DNA of 7,736 bases from an uncultured Bacteroidota bacterium (GCA_903912435.1 CAIWHI010000753.1:1-7736); one strand, 5' to 3'; positions 1-6,061 are shown, counted from the first letter of the stretch. Program-made: numbers and translations. Notes: generated by a model from the letters alone, not told the origin.

Positions 1-1101
1 CCTAAACCTATCCCAATCCTTCCAGACTGGTTTATAGCCCCTGCCTTCAATCATATTTTTCACCTCCAGCACACTACGACTATCATCAATTTCAAATTGT
101 TCCAATGATTCAGGCTCCACCGCATATCCACCGGGATTAGTTTTCGAACCCGCACTCATAGCAGTTGCACCTAGTTGAATAATATGGTCTCGAAAAACTT
201 CATTTTCCCTTGTAGAGATAGACAGTTCTATTTCTTCATTAAAAATCCTCCATGCACAGATGAGTTGCACCAACTCCTTATCACTAATTACGCTCTTAGG
301 TTCAATAAGCCCGGTAGCAGGGCGCAACCTTGGGAAGGAGATACTGTAGCGGGTTTGCCAAAAGTGCTTTTCAAGGTAATTAACATGCAAGGCCGTAAAG
401 AAATTATCTGTCCTCCAGTCCTCAAGACCAATCAATACGCCTAAGCCTATTTTATGGATACCTGCCCTACCCAATCTATCTGGAGTATCGAGGCGGTAGT
501 CGAAATTAGATTTCTTACCCTTAAGGTGGTACAATTTATAATTTTCCTTGTGGTAGGTTTCCTGGTAAACTAATACAGCATAAAGCCCTTCATCAGCCAA
601 TAATTTATACTCATGCTCATCTAACGGCTGCACCTCAATTGAAATATTGGAGAAATGGGGTTGGAGTAGTTTTACCGCATTTACAAGGTAGTCTACCCCT
701 ACAGTTTTATTAGCCTCACCTGTCACCAATAATACATGATCAAAGCCTTCTTTCTTTAAAAATTCAGCCTCTTGTAATATCTCTATAGCTGAAAGGGTGC
801 GGCGTTTCAGCTTATTATCAAAACTAAAACCACAATAATTACAGATGTTTTGACACTCATTTGATAAATAAAGGGGGGCATAGAGTTGCACGGTCTTACC
901 AAACCTCTTTTGGGTGATTTTTTGGCTCAACTGTGCCATTTGCTCTAGATATGGAGCGGCAGCAGGTGAAATCAAAGCAATAAAATCATCAATATCTCTG
1001 CGAGTCTTAGCCAGGGCCCGCTCCACATCTACAGTAGTTTTACTATAAATACGGTCATGAACCTCATCCCAATTATACTTTTCAAACTCCTCCTGAAACA
1101 T
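1..1101 (-). CDS. thiH: 2-iminoacetate synthase ThiH (tyrosine lyase), 3' end cut by window edge
   Basis: Radical SAM enzyme that cleaves tyrosine to p-cresol and 2-iminoacetate (dehydroglycine), the glycine-like unit ThiG uses to build the thiazole ring of thiamine. My own translation of the minus strand from the ATG at 1099-1101 is open to base 1, giving 367 visible residues. A CX3CX2C cluster motif lies in SNECQNICNYCGF (Cys83, Cys87, Cys90) and should bind the [4Fe-4S] cluster and SAM. A GEA-type glycine-rich segment (VTGEANKTVGVDYL) follows, as in ThiH/BioB-like enzymes. The visible end reads WKDWDRFR. ThiH proteins are about 370-377 residues, so only a few codons should be missing. The gene starts 44 bases after thiG and no Shine-Dalgarno is seen. 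Having ThiH rather than the oxidase ThiO implies tyrosine is the precursor. Identity is very secure; the exact C-terminus is not visible. Confidence 0.95.
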   Translation of the reverse strand, partial: MFQEEFEKYNWDEVHDRIYSKTTVDVERALAKTRRDIDDFIALISPAAAPYLEQMAQLSQKITQKRFGKTVQLYAPLYLSNECQNICNYCGFSFDNKLKRRTLSAIEILQEAEFLKKEGFDHVLLVTGEANKTVGVDYLVNAVKLLQPHFSNISIEVQPLDEHEYKLLADEGLYAVLVYQETYHKENYKLYHLKGKKSNFDYRLDTPDRLGRAGIHKIGLGVLIGLEDWRTDNFFTALHVNYLEKHFWQTRYSISFPRLRPATGLIEPKSVISDKELVQLICAWRIFNEEIELSISTRENEVFRDHIIQLGATAMSAGSKTNPGGYAVEPESLEQFEIDDSRSVLEVKNMIEGRGYKPVWKDWDRFR

Positions 1102-1145
1102 AATCTATGTTTTTAAATGCGCCTAAACAATGGCTACATTTCCTA

Positions 1146-1916
1146 TTAATTCAAAAAACTAGTCAACGGACTAGAAGCTTCCGCACTGGTTCTCACTGCT
1201 CCCGGTGCCGAATTATAAGCCATTCGGCCTGCTTCAACCGCCATCTTAAAGGCCAGGGCGATATTTACGGGGTCACCTGCAACTGCTATGGCTGTATTTA
1301 CCAAAACAGCGGATGCACCAATTTCCATTGCTGCGGCAGCATGGCTGGGTAAGCCCAACCCGGCATCTACAATCACCGGCACATTGCTCTGCTCAATAAT
1401 AATCATTAAAAACTCTAAAGTTTTAAGACCCATATTGCTGCCTATAGGCGCACCAAGCGGCATTACAGCCGCTACACCTACCTCTTCCAGTCGCTTACAT
1501 AAAACCGGATCAGCATGAACATAGGGAAGCACTATAAATCCTTCCTTCACCAATTGCTCTGCCGCCTTCAATGTTTCTATTGGGTCAGGCATCAGGTATT
1601 TAGGGTCAGGGTGAATTTCCAGTTTCAACCAGTTGGTTTGCAAAGCTTCACGGGCCATTCTTGCAGCAAATATTGCTTCTTCGGCATTTCTTACACCTGA
1701 GGTATTTGGCAATAGATTGATGTGTGAATGACTCAAGAAATTCAAAATATCATCATCATCCCCATCAGGATTCATCCTTTTTAGAGCCACTGTTACCAAT
1801 TCACTGCCTGAGGCCAACAAAGCCTGTTCCATCAATCTATGATTTCCAAATTTCCCTGTTCCGGTAAATAACCGTGATGAAAATTCCTTACCTGCTATTA
1901 CTAATTTGTCGGGCAC
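1146..1916 (-). CDS. thiG: thiazole synthase ThiG
   Basis: Condenses 1-deoxyxylulose 5-phosphate, 2-iminoacetate from ThiH and sulfur from ThiS thiocarboxylate into the thiazole phosphate of thiamine; a cytoplasmic TIM-barrel enzyme. The 256 residues match the usual family length. Visible signatures are LFTGTGKF near residue 17, NTSGVRNAEEA near 71, WLKLEIHPD with Lys98 as the expected Schiff-base lysine, MPLGAPIGS, and the C-terminal phosphate-binding stretch VDAGLGLPSHAAAAMEIGA followed by VLVNTAIA. The start is a GTG at 1914-1916: the frame upstream reaches a stop at 1941-1943 with no ATG, and PDKLVIAGKEF aligns with usual ThiG N-termini. A poly-A run immediately precedes the start and there is no Shine-Dalgarno. 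It lies 118 bases after thiE and 44 bases before thiH, its metabolic partner. Confidence 0.96.
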   Translation of the reverse strand: MPDKLVIAGKEFSSRLFTGTGKFGNHRLMEQALLASGSELVTVALKRMNPDGDDDDILNFLSHSHINLLPNTSGVRNAEEAIFAARMAREALQTNWLKLEIHPDPKYLMPDPIETLKAAEQLVKEGFIVLPYVHADPVLCKRLEEVGVAAVMPLGAPIGSNMGLKTLEFLMIIIEQSNVPVIVDAGLGLPSHAAAAMEIGASAVLVNTAIAVAGDPVNIALAFKMAVEAGRMAYNSAPGAVRTSAEASSPLTSFLN

Positions 1917-2034
1917 TTTTTTTAAGTTAAAAAGTAAAAGTTAAAAGTTAAAAAGTCCTTTGGTTTATAAATTCAAAAGTAAAAATTCAAAATTCAAAGA
2001 AGTCCTTTTGATGGCGTTTTTTTGATTACATATT
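1917..2034. repeat. AT-rich low-complexity spacer between thiE and thiG
   Basis: This 118-base spacer is made largely of irregular short repeats. Near the thiG start, units of the type AGTTAAA/AAGTAAA recur (G residues at 1926, 1934, 1940, 1947 and 1955, a spacing of 6-8). Further along, ATTCAAA units recur between about 1971 and 1999. Two copies of AGTCCTTT (about 1954-1961 and 2001-2008) bracket the second block, suggesting an imperfect duplication. No ORF, convincing promoter or terminator is visible. A TACTTTTG match to the -7 consensus on the minus strand (1974-1981) lies inside the repeats and lacks a suitably spaced -33 TTG, so I do not call it a promoter. Confidence 0.7.
1934..1953. 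repeat. left arm of a 20-base inverted repeat flanking thiD-thiE
   Basis: Plus-strand GTAAAAGTTAAAAGTTAAAA is the exact reverse complement of 3759-3778. The two arms enclose the 3' part of the thiE-thiG spacer, all of thiE and thiD, and the thiC-thiD spacer. The arm is built of two to three heptamer-like AAAGTTA units, so it is low complexity. Whether it is a meaningful element or convergent simple sequence cannot be settled from one window. Confidence 0.6.
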
Positions 2035-2661
2035 TTATACTAAACTACTGTTTATCAATTCATTAAATTGTCTTGCCGAACCTATTACATCATCTGCATT
2101 TGAAATGGCACCTGAAATGGCTAGGCCATGTAGGCCGGTATTCAATAGGCTTGAAACATCCATATGTTTTACTCCGCCTATTCCAACTATTGGTGGCACA
2201 TTATAGCCATTAGCTTTTACCTTGGTCAATATATTTTTATATCCATCTAAGCCTAAAATGGGTTTCAAATTGGCTTTTGTGGTAGTATATCTAAATGGCC
2301 CTAAGCCTATATAATCAATATCTTTTGTTGCAAGTTCTGCAACATCATCATAGGTATTGGCGGTACAACCTATTATAAACCCATCACCCAATAGCCCCTT
2401 TGCGTCTTCGGGAAACATATCCTCCTTGCCCAGATGCACACCATCTGAATAGATATCCATTGCCAATGCTACATTATCATTGATAATCAGCTTGGCATTA
2501 TATTTTTTACAAATAGCCTGCACTTCAAGGGCTACCTTTTTATAATCAGCATAATCAACACCCTTCAACCTTAACTGAATCCAATCTACCCCACCCTTAC
2601 AGGCCTGTTCGGCATGCGTGGCATTTGTAGTTATGTATTGTAATCTGCTTATCAGCTTCAT
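2035..2661 (-). CDS. thiE: thiamine-phosphate synthase ThiE
   Basis: Joins HMP pyrophosphate (from ThiD) to thiazole phosphate (from ThiG), releasing pyrophosphate and giving thiamine phosphate. It is a single-domain TIM barrel of 208 residues, normal for the family. Family motifs appear in order: WIQLRLK (residues 27-33, the usual QLR), LIINDN (58-63), DGVHLGKED (73-81), IGCTANT (97-103), YIGLGPFRYTTTK (117-129, the pyrophosphate/HMP-binding T-x-T-K region), PPIVGIGGV (156-164) and GLAISGAIS (179-187). The ATG at 2659-2661 overlaps the thiD stop by one base (TAATG), which suggests translational coupling and equal production of the two consecutive pathway enzymes. It could be called TenI-like from the fold alone, but the intact active-site motifs and operon position favour ThiE. 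Confidence 0.95.
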   Translation of the reverse strand: MKLISRLQYITTNATHAEQACKGGVDWIQLRLKGVDYADYKKVALEVQAICKKYNAKLIINDNVALAMDIYSDGVHLGKEDMFPEDAKGLLGDGFIIGCTANTYDDVAELATKDIDYIGLGPFRYTTTKANLKPILGLDGYKNILTKVKANGYNVPPIVGIGGVKHMDVSSLLNTGLHGLAISGAISNADDVIGSARQFNELINSSLV

Positions 2662-3416
2662 TAATTAAATGATTTATGATAACCTAATAATGTATCAGTA
2701 CTTGCCAAAAACTGCCAGGTATAGCTATTGGCATTCTCGGCAGCAGTGGGCAAATCATTGCCTAGGGCCAATTGGGCTGTTAAGGCTGCTGATAATACAC
2801 AGCCACTACCATGTTTTTCACCATTGGGTATGCGGTCGTTGGTAAATGCATAAGTATGGTCGGATGTATAGAGGAGGTCAAGTATGTTATTATCCTCACT
2901 ATGCCCACCTTTTAGGTAAATGTTTACAAATTCACTCATTTCCTCCAAAGTTGTATTCAAATCCTCATCACCAAAAAGCTTGTGGGCTTCAGGCAAATTT
3001 GGAGTAATACAATGTACCTTCTTTAGAACTTCTATAAGCCCATTATCCCCTTCATTATGAAAAACAAATCCTGCACTTGCTTTTAAGATCGGGTCAAAAA
3101 CTATTATTGGCGAATCCAGCCTTTCATGCAGGTACTTAACCAGTTTTGACAAAACATCAAAGCTTTCAATCAAACCAATCTTAAGGAACCTAATCTCAAA
3201 CCGCCTTAATAATACCTCAATCTGACTGATAATTTTATCAATGGCCACCCATTCTACCTTATCAAATTCACAATCATTTTGCCAGGTCAAGGCTGATACT
3301 ACCCCAAAACCATATACCCCATTACTTTCGAATGTCTTAATATCAGCCGATACACCAGCCCCTGCCGATGGGTCGAAACCGGCAATTGAAAGTGCATATG
3401 GACGATTTGTGGGCAT
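2661..3416 (-). CDS. thiD: hydroxymethylpyrimidine/phosphomethylpyrimidine kinase ThiD
   Basis: Phosphorylates HMP-P, the product of ThiC, to HMP-PP, and can also phosphorylate salvaged HMP. It is a ribokinase-fold cytoplasmic enzyme. At 251 residues it is somewhat shorter than the roughly 266 of E. coli ThiD. Visible motifs are SIAGFDPSAGAG (10-21, substrate-binding N-terminus), IVFDPI (105-110), CITPNLPEA (136-144), KGGH (169-172) and the anion-hole/catalytic loop HGSGC (202-206, Cys206), where many family members have HGTGC. Thr-to-Ser in this loop is conservative, so the enzyme is expected to be active. The start is the ATG at 3414-3416, just ahead of the conserved N-terminus. The preceding 368-base gap is unusually long for this operon and carries several palindromes; downstream the gene overlaps thiE by one base. 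Confidence 0.94.
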   Translation of the reverse strand: MPTNRPYALSIAGFDPSAGAGVSADIKTFESNGVYGFGVVSALTWQNDCEFDKVEWVAIDKIISQIEVLLRRFEIRFLKIGLIESFDVLSKLVKYLHERLDSPIIVFDPILKASAGFVFHNEGDNGLIEVLKKVHCITPNLPEAHKLFGDEDLNTTLEEMSEFVNIYLKGGHSEDNNILDLLYTSDHTYAFTNDRIPNGEKHGSGCVLSAALTAQLALGNDLPTAAENANSYTWQFLASTDTLLGYHKSFN

Positions 3417-3475
3417 TATTTTAGTTTATCGATTTGGTTTTTAATTAATTACGAAATCATTATTGCCTATTATTT

Positions 3476-3487
3476 TGGCTAAAGCCA
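3476..3487. repeat. small palindrome upstream of thiD
   Basis: TGGCT-AA-AGCCA forms a perfect 5-bp stem with a 2-base loop, about 60 bases before the thiD start. It has the same CTAAAG centre as the larger hairpin at 3507-3526. It is too small to carry weight alone and is listed as part of the palindrome cluster. Confidence 0.45.
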
Positions 3488-3506
3488 TTGTTATTTTCTT
3501 ATCCAA

Positions 3507-3526
3507 CCCCGACCTAAAGGCCGGGG
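3507..3526. repeat. GC-rich REP-like hairpin
   Basis: CCCCGACCTAAAGGCCGGGG folds into a 9-bp stem with a 2-base loop. The single A-C mismatch on the plus strand becomes a G-U wobble in the operon RNA (minus strand), so the RNA version is fully paired. It stands out as a GC island in a very AT-rich spacer, which is typical of repeated extragenic palindromes. Calling it a member of a dispersed family is inference; only one copy is in this window. The operon strand has no U-tract after it, so it is not a typical rho-independent terminator. Confidence 0.65.
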
Positions 3527-3589
3527 CTACTATTTATTACAAGAGTATTTTAAAAACTATAAAGAGGCAAATTGAACACCAATCTAAAT

Positions 3590-3617
3590 TTAAAGGTCAC
3601 GAATTAGTGACCTTTAA
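3590..3617. repeat. 11-bp stem hairpin overlapping the 38-base palindrome
   Basis: TTAAAGGTCAC (3590-3600) and GTGACCTTTAA (3607-3617) are exact complements separated by a 6-base loop. On the operon strand the stem is followed by a short AAATTT run, too weak to call a terminator. The 3607-3617 arm is also part of the larger palindrome at 3609-3646, so the two structures compete. Confidence 0.85.
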
Positions 3618-3646
3618 TTATGGCGAATTCGCCATAATTAAAGGTC
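3609..3646. repeat. perfect 38-base palindrome
   Basis: Reading outwards from the GAATTC centre (3625-3630), every base pairs with its partner for 19 positions on each side: the arms begin GACCTTTAATTATGGCG and end CGCCATAATTAAAGGTC. Symmetry breaks at 3608/3647. There is no spacer at the centre, so as RNA it would close with a small loop taken from the centre, and as DNA it is a symmetric site. It shares GACCTTTAA with the neighbouring hairpin at 3590-3617. Function unknown. Confidence 0.9.
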
Positions 3647-3758
3647 TGATTCAATATACTCGCTCAAAAGTATTTACGGTTGGGATTCAATCTGAATATT
3701 CAAATTTTGCCCTCAATAGCGTTTTAACTTTTGACCAATACCATTATTCTCGCAGCCG

Positions 3759-3778
3759 TTTTAACTTTTAACTTTTAC
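3759..3778. repeat. right arm of the 20-base inverted repeat flanking thiD-thiE
   Basis: TTTTAACTTTTAACTTTTAC is the exact reverse complement of 1934-1953. It lies 6 bases past the thiC stop codon on the operon strand. A related TTTTAACTTTTGAC copy sits at 3722-3735. Confidence 0.6.
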
Positions 3779-3784
3779 CTTAGA

Positions 3785-5638
3785 TTAAGAGTAAATCTCT
3801 CCAACCTCCAAAAACTCCTTCGATTTTTCTTCCATGCCTTTTAGTAGCTCTTCTTCCTTTTGTGAATAATCCCTGATATCCTGGGAGATTTTCATGGAGC
3901 AGAAATGCGGACCACACATGGAGCAGAAATGCGCAATCTTTGCACCTTCGGCAGGTAGGGTTTCATCATGGAAAGACTTGGCTGTTATTGGGTCGAGGGA
4001 TAGGTTAAATTGATCTTCCCACCTGAACTCAAACCTGGCCTTACTCAGGCAATTATCCCTATACTGTGCACCAGGATGGCCTTTTGCAAGGTCTGCCGCA
4101 TGGGCAGCAATTTTATAAGCAATTACGCCGTCTTTTACGTCTTTTTTATCAGGTAAGCCAAGGTGTTCTTTAGGGGTAACATAGCACAGCATTGCCGTAC
4201 CATACCAACCAATCATGGCGGCACCTATAGCCGAGGTAATATGGTCATAACCAGGGGCTATATCGGTAGTCAATGGGCCTAAAGTATAAAATGGTGCTTC
4301 ATCGCAACACTCTAATTGCTTGTCCATATTCTCCTTAATCATGTGCATAGGTACATGCCCAGGACCTTCTATCATTACCTGTATATCATGCTTCCAGGCT
4401 ATTTTGGTTAATTCCCCAAGTGTCTCTAATTCAGCGAATTGGGCAGCATCATTTGCATCAGCAATTGAACCTGGGCGCAATCCGTCTCCCAATGAAAAAC
4501 TTACATCGTAAGCCTTCATTATTTCGCAAATCTCTTCAAAATGGGTATAGAGGAAATTCTCTTTGTGATGGGCAAGGCACCATTTAGCCATGATACTACC
4601 ACCACGGGATACGATACCTGTAACCCTCTTAGCGGTTAATGGAACATACCTCAATAACACACCAGCATGAATAGTAAAATAGTCAACCCCCTGCTCAGCC
4701 TGCTCTATCAATGTATCCCTGAAGATTTCCCAGGTAAGGTCTTCGGCCTTACCATTCACTTTTTCAAGGGCCTGGTAAATTGGCACAGTACCTACCGGAA
4801 CAGGGCAATTTCGTATAATCCACTCCCTGGTTTCGTGTATGTTTTTACCAGTTGATAAATCCATAAGGGTATCGCCACCCCATTTGCAACTCCAAACGGC
4901 CTTATCTACTTCTTCCTCAATACTTGAGGTAACAGCCGAGTTACCAATATTGGTATTAATCTTCACAAGGAAGTTACGGCCTATAATCATAGGCTCACTT
5001 TCGGGGTGGTTGATATTGGCAGGTATAATGGCACGGCCACGAGCTATTTCGTCCCTTACAAATTCTGGAGTAATGATTTTCTTAGCAATATTGGCACCAA
5101 AACTTTGGCCGGCATGCTGGTTCCACAGTTCGCTATTATTCATTAGCTCATCTATACGAAGATTCTCCCTTATGGCAATATATTCCATTTCGGGGGTAAT
5201 GATTCCTTTACGGGCATAGTGTAATTGAGTAACATTAGCTCCCTTTTTGGCCCTGAATGGCTTGCGAATATGGTCGAACCTTAACTCATCAAGCATTTTA
5301 TCCTCAAGCCTTTCGTTGCTGTAATGGGCGGTAAAACTATCCAGCTTGTCCACATCGTTCCTACCTATTATCCATTCTTCACGGAGCCTTGGCAATCCTT
5401 TTGTAATATCAATAGATGCAGACGGGTCGGTATAAGGACCACTTGTATCATAAATGGTAACCGGTGGATTTAGGATTAATTCCTCTAAACCGAAAGTACG
5501 GGTTACAGTAGGGCTAACCGACACCTCGCGCATCGCCACCTTAATATTATGAAGTTTGCCTTGCACAAAGATTTTCTTTGAACCCGGATAAAAATCTGAC
5601 TTGATATTACTTTCTGTAGGTGCCGTGTCTTTTTTCAT
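3785..5638 (-). CDS. thiC: phosphomethylpyrimidine (HMP-P) synthase ThiC
   Basis: A non-canonical radical SAM enzyme that rearranges aminoimidazole ribotide (a purine intermediate) into HMP phosphate, the pyrimidine half of thiamine. Its 617 residues fit the long bacterial form with the N-terminal domain (roughly residues 1-140). The central barrel shows GANVTQLHYARKG near 133, SRGGSIMAKWC (344-354), SLGDGLRPGSI (382-392), MIEGPGHVPMH (422-432) and HITSAIGAA (466-474). The C-terminal CX2CX4C motif is CSMCGPHFC (Cys572, Cys575, Cys580), the [4Fe-4S] site typical of ThiC. The start at 5636-5638 gives a normal MKKDTAP N-terminus. It follows thiS by 63 bases. Nothing is missing or broken. Confidence 0.98.
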   Translation of the reverse strand: MKKDTAPTESNIKSDFYPGSKKIFVQGKLHNIKVAMREVSVSPTVTRTFGLEELILNPPVTIYDTSGPYTDPSASIDITKGLPRLREEWIIGRNDVDKLDSFTAHYSNERLEDKMLDELRFDHIRKPFRAKKGANVTQLHYARKGIITPEMEYIAIRENLRIDELMNNSELWNQHAGQSFGANIAKKIITPEFVRDEIARGRAIIPANINHPESEPMIIGRNFLVKINTNIGNSAVTSSIEEEVDKAVWSCKWGGDTLMDLSTGKNIHETREWIIRNCPVPVGTVPIYQALEKVNGKAEDLTWEIFRDTLIEQAEQGVDYFTIHAGVLLRYVPLTAKRVTGIVSRGGSIMAKWCLAHHKENFLYTHFEEICEIMKAYDVSFSLGDGLRPGSIADANDAAQFAELETLGELTKIAWKHDIQVMIEGPGHVPMHMIKENMDKQLECCDEAPFYTLGPLTTDIAPGYDHITSAIGAAMIGWYGTAMLCYVTPKEHLGLPDKKDVKDGVIAYKIAAHAADLAKGHPGAQYRDNCLSKARFEFRWEDQFNLSLDPITAKSFHDETLPAEGAKIAHFCSMCGPHFCSMKISQDIRDYSQKEEELLKGMEEKSKEFLEVGEIYS

Positions 5639-5701
5639 TATGTTGCTATTTTAGAAATTAATTTTTTGAATAATTTTCGCCTTAAAATTGAGTTAGAGGT
5701 A

Positions 5702-5905
5702 CTACCCTCCCTGGGTTGCCTTAATAAGGGTGATCTTATCGTTAGGATTTAATTGATGGGTAGGCCAGTCGGCCCTGGAAATAACATTATTGTTTACTGC
5801 CAGTGCAATGCCTTTTTGGGATTGTATATTGAGTACATCCAATACATCAGACAGATTGGGTGTGCCTTGCATTTCGTGCAATTTATTATTCACATAAACC
5901 TCCAT
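5702..5905 (-). CDS. thiS: sulfur carrier protein ThiS
   Basis: A small ubiquitin-like protein whose C-terminal glycine is adenylated and converted to a thiocarboxylate, which donates sulfur to ThiG. With the start at the ATG of 5903-5905 the product is 67 residues and begins MEVYVNNKLHEM, aligning with E. coli ThiS (66 residues, MQILFNDQ...). The C-terminus is ATQGG, the required di-glycine tail. The same frame stays open upstream to a TTG at 6005-6007, but those extra 34 codons lie in the TPP riboswitch and leader and resemble no ThiS, so the short form is right. A GGAGG occurs inside codons 1-3 just before an in-frame GTG (codon 5); starting there would remove the first beta-strand, so I reject it. 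First gene of the operon. Confidence 0.95.
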   Translation of the reverse strand: MEVYVNNKLHEMQGTPNLSDVLDVLNIQSQKGIALAVNNNVISRADWPTHQLNPNDKITLIKATQGG

Positions 5906-5968
5906 ACCACAGTATAGTTTAGAACAGAACAATGAAACTTTAAGGGGAAAATACAGAAAGGCATTCTC
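5906..5968 (-). promoter_or_regulatory. thiS leader / candidate riboswitch expression platform
   Basis: The 63 bases between the aptamer and the thiS ATG contain CCCCTTAAAGT (minus strand, 5947 to 5937), which can pair with ACTTTAGGGG (6047 to 6038), the 5' strand of P1 plus the start of P2, with one bulged base. Forming this helix would open the aptamer. A weaker 5-bp hairpin (AGTTT at 5939-5935 with AAACT at 5920-5916) would compete for part of it close to the start codon. No U-run terminator is present and there is no Shine-Dalgarno upstream of the ATG, so the mode of control is not clear. The pairing is seen in the sequence; the switching role is inferred. Confidence 0.45.
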
Positions 5969-6047
5969 ACTTTTTTCCTTCGCAGGCATTATCCTGGGCA
6001 GGTACAAAGGGTATAATCTCAGCCAAAATAGTAGGCACCCCTAAAGT
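5969..6047 (-). promoter_or_regulatory. TPP riboswitch (THI element)
   Basis: The minus strand carries the conserved thi-box elements in order: AGGGGTGCC, then GGCTGAGA (CTGAGA at 6022-6017), TACCC, ACCTG, CAGGATAATGCCTG (5996-5983) and GCGAAGGAA. P1 is ACTTT (6047-6043) with AAAGT (5973-5969); P2 is GGGT with ACCC; P3 is a short GCC/GGC stem with no P3a extension. P5 reads CAGG/CCTG where E. coli thiM has CTGG/CCAG, a compensatory exchange that keeps the helix, with the invariant ATAATG loop. It binds thiamine pyrophosphate and should shut off thiSCDEGH when TPP is plentiful. Confidence 0.95.
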
Positions 6048-6053
6048 CTATAT

Positions 6054-6061
6054 CAAAGGTA
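6054..6061 (-). promoter_or_regulatory. probable -7 box of the thi operon promoter
   Basis: TACCTTTG on the minus strand matches the Bacteroidota sigma factor -7 consensus TAnnTTTG exactly. The six bases after it (6053-6048) end right where riboswitch P1 begins, so initiation near 6048 would produce an RNA that starts with the aptamer. No clear TTG is present at the -33 distance, where the sequence is T-rich (CTTTTTCC). The position is convincing; the -33 element is weak. Confidence 0.6.

Larger units (their letters stand above)
3417..3784. other. palindrome-rich intergenic region between thiC and thiD
   Basis: A 368-base stretch that I read as non-coding, in an operon whose other gaps are 44-118 bases or overlaps. 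From the thiD side it holds a small TGGCT/AGCCA hairpin (3476-3487), a GC-rich hairpin (3507-3526), two mutually exclusive palindromes (3590-3646) and TTTTAAC repeats running up to the thiC stop (about 3722-3778). The minus strand also has a TACTTTTG match to the TAnnTTTG -7 box (3665-3672), but the nearest TTG upstream leaves a spacer of only about 15 bases, so an internal promoter for thiDEGH is possible but weak. No U-rich tract of terminator quality follows any of the hairpins on the operon strand. Confidence 0.75.

Noticed and set aside
175..444. 89-codon plus-strand ORF at the left end
   Set aside because: It lies entirely opposite the well-supported thiH reading frame and has no family-like features.
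3590..3617. Rho-independent terminator after thiC
   Set aside because: The stem is good but on the operon strand it is followed by AAATTTAG rather than a run of U, and the genes beyond it belong to the same pathway with no well-supported promoter of their own.
3665..3672. TACTTTTG (minus strand) as an internal promoter for thiDEGH
   Set aside because: The -7 box matches TAnnTTTG but the nearest TTG is only about 15 bases upstream, shorter than the usual spacing, and such matches are easy to find in this AT-rich gap (another is at 1974-1981).
3463..3771. 102-codon plus-strand ORF in the thiC-thiD gap
   Set aside because: It runs antisense to the operon straight through the GC hairpin, the 38-base palindrome and the TTTTAAC repeats. 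The translation shows no recognisable domain and the ORF has no ribosome-binding signal; open frame by chance in AT-rich repeats is the simpler reading.
4839..5219. 126-codon plus-strand ORF
   Set aside because: Complement shadow of thiC, whose protein is conserved throughout this stretch.
5654..5680. Hairpin in the thiS-thiC gap
   Set aside because: Only an AT-only imperfect stem with a bulge around a TTTTTTGAA-type loop; expected by chance in such sequence.
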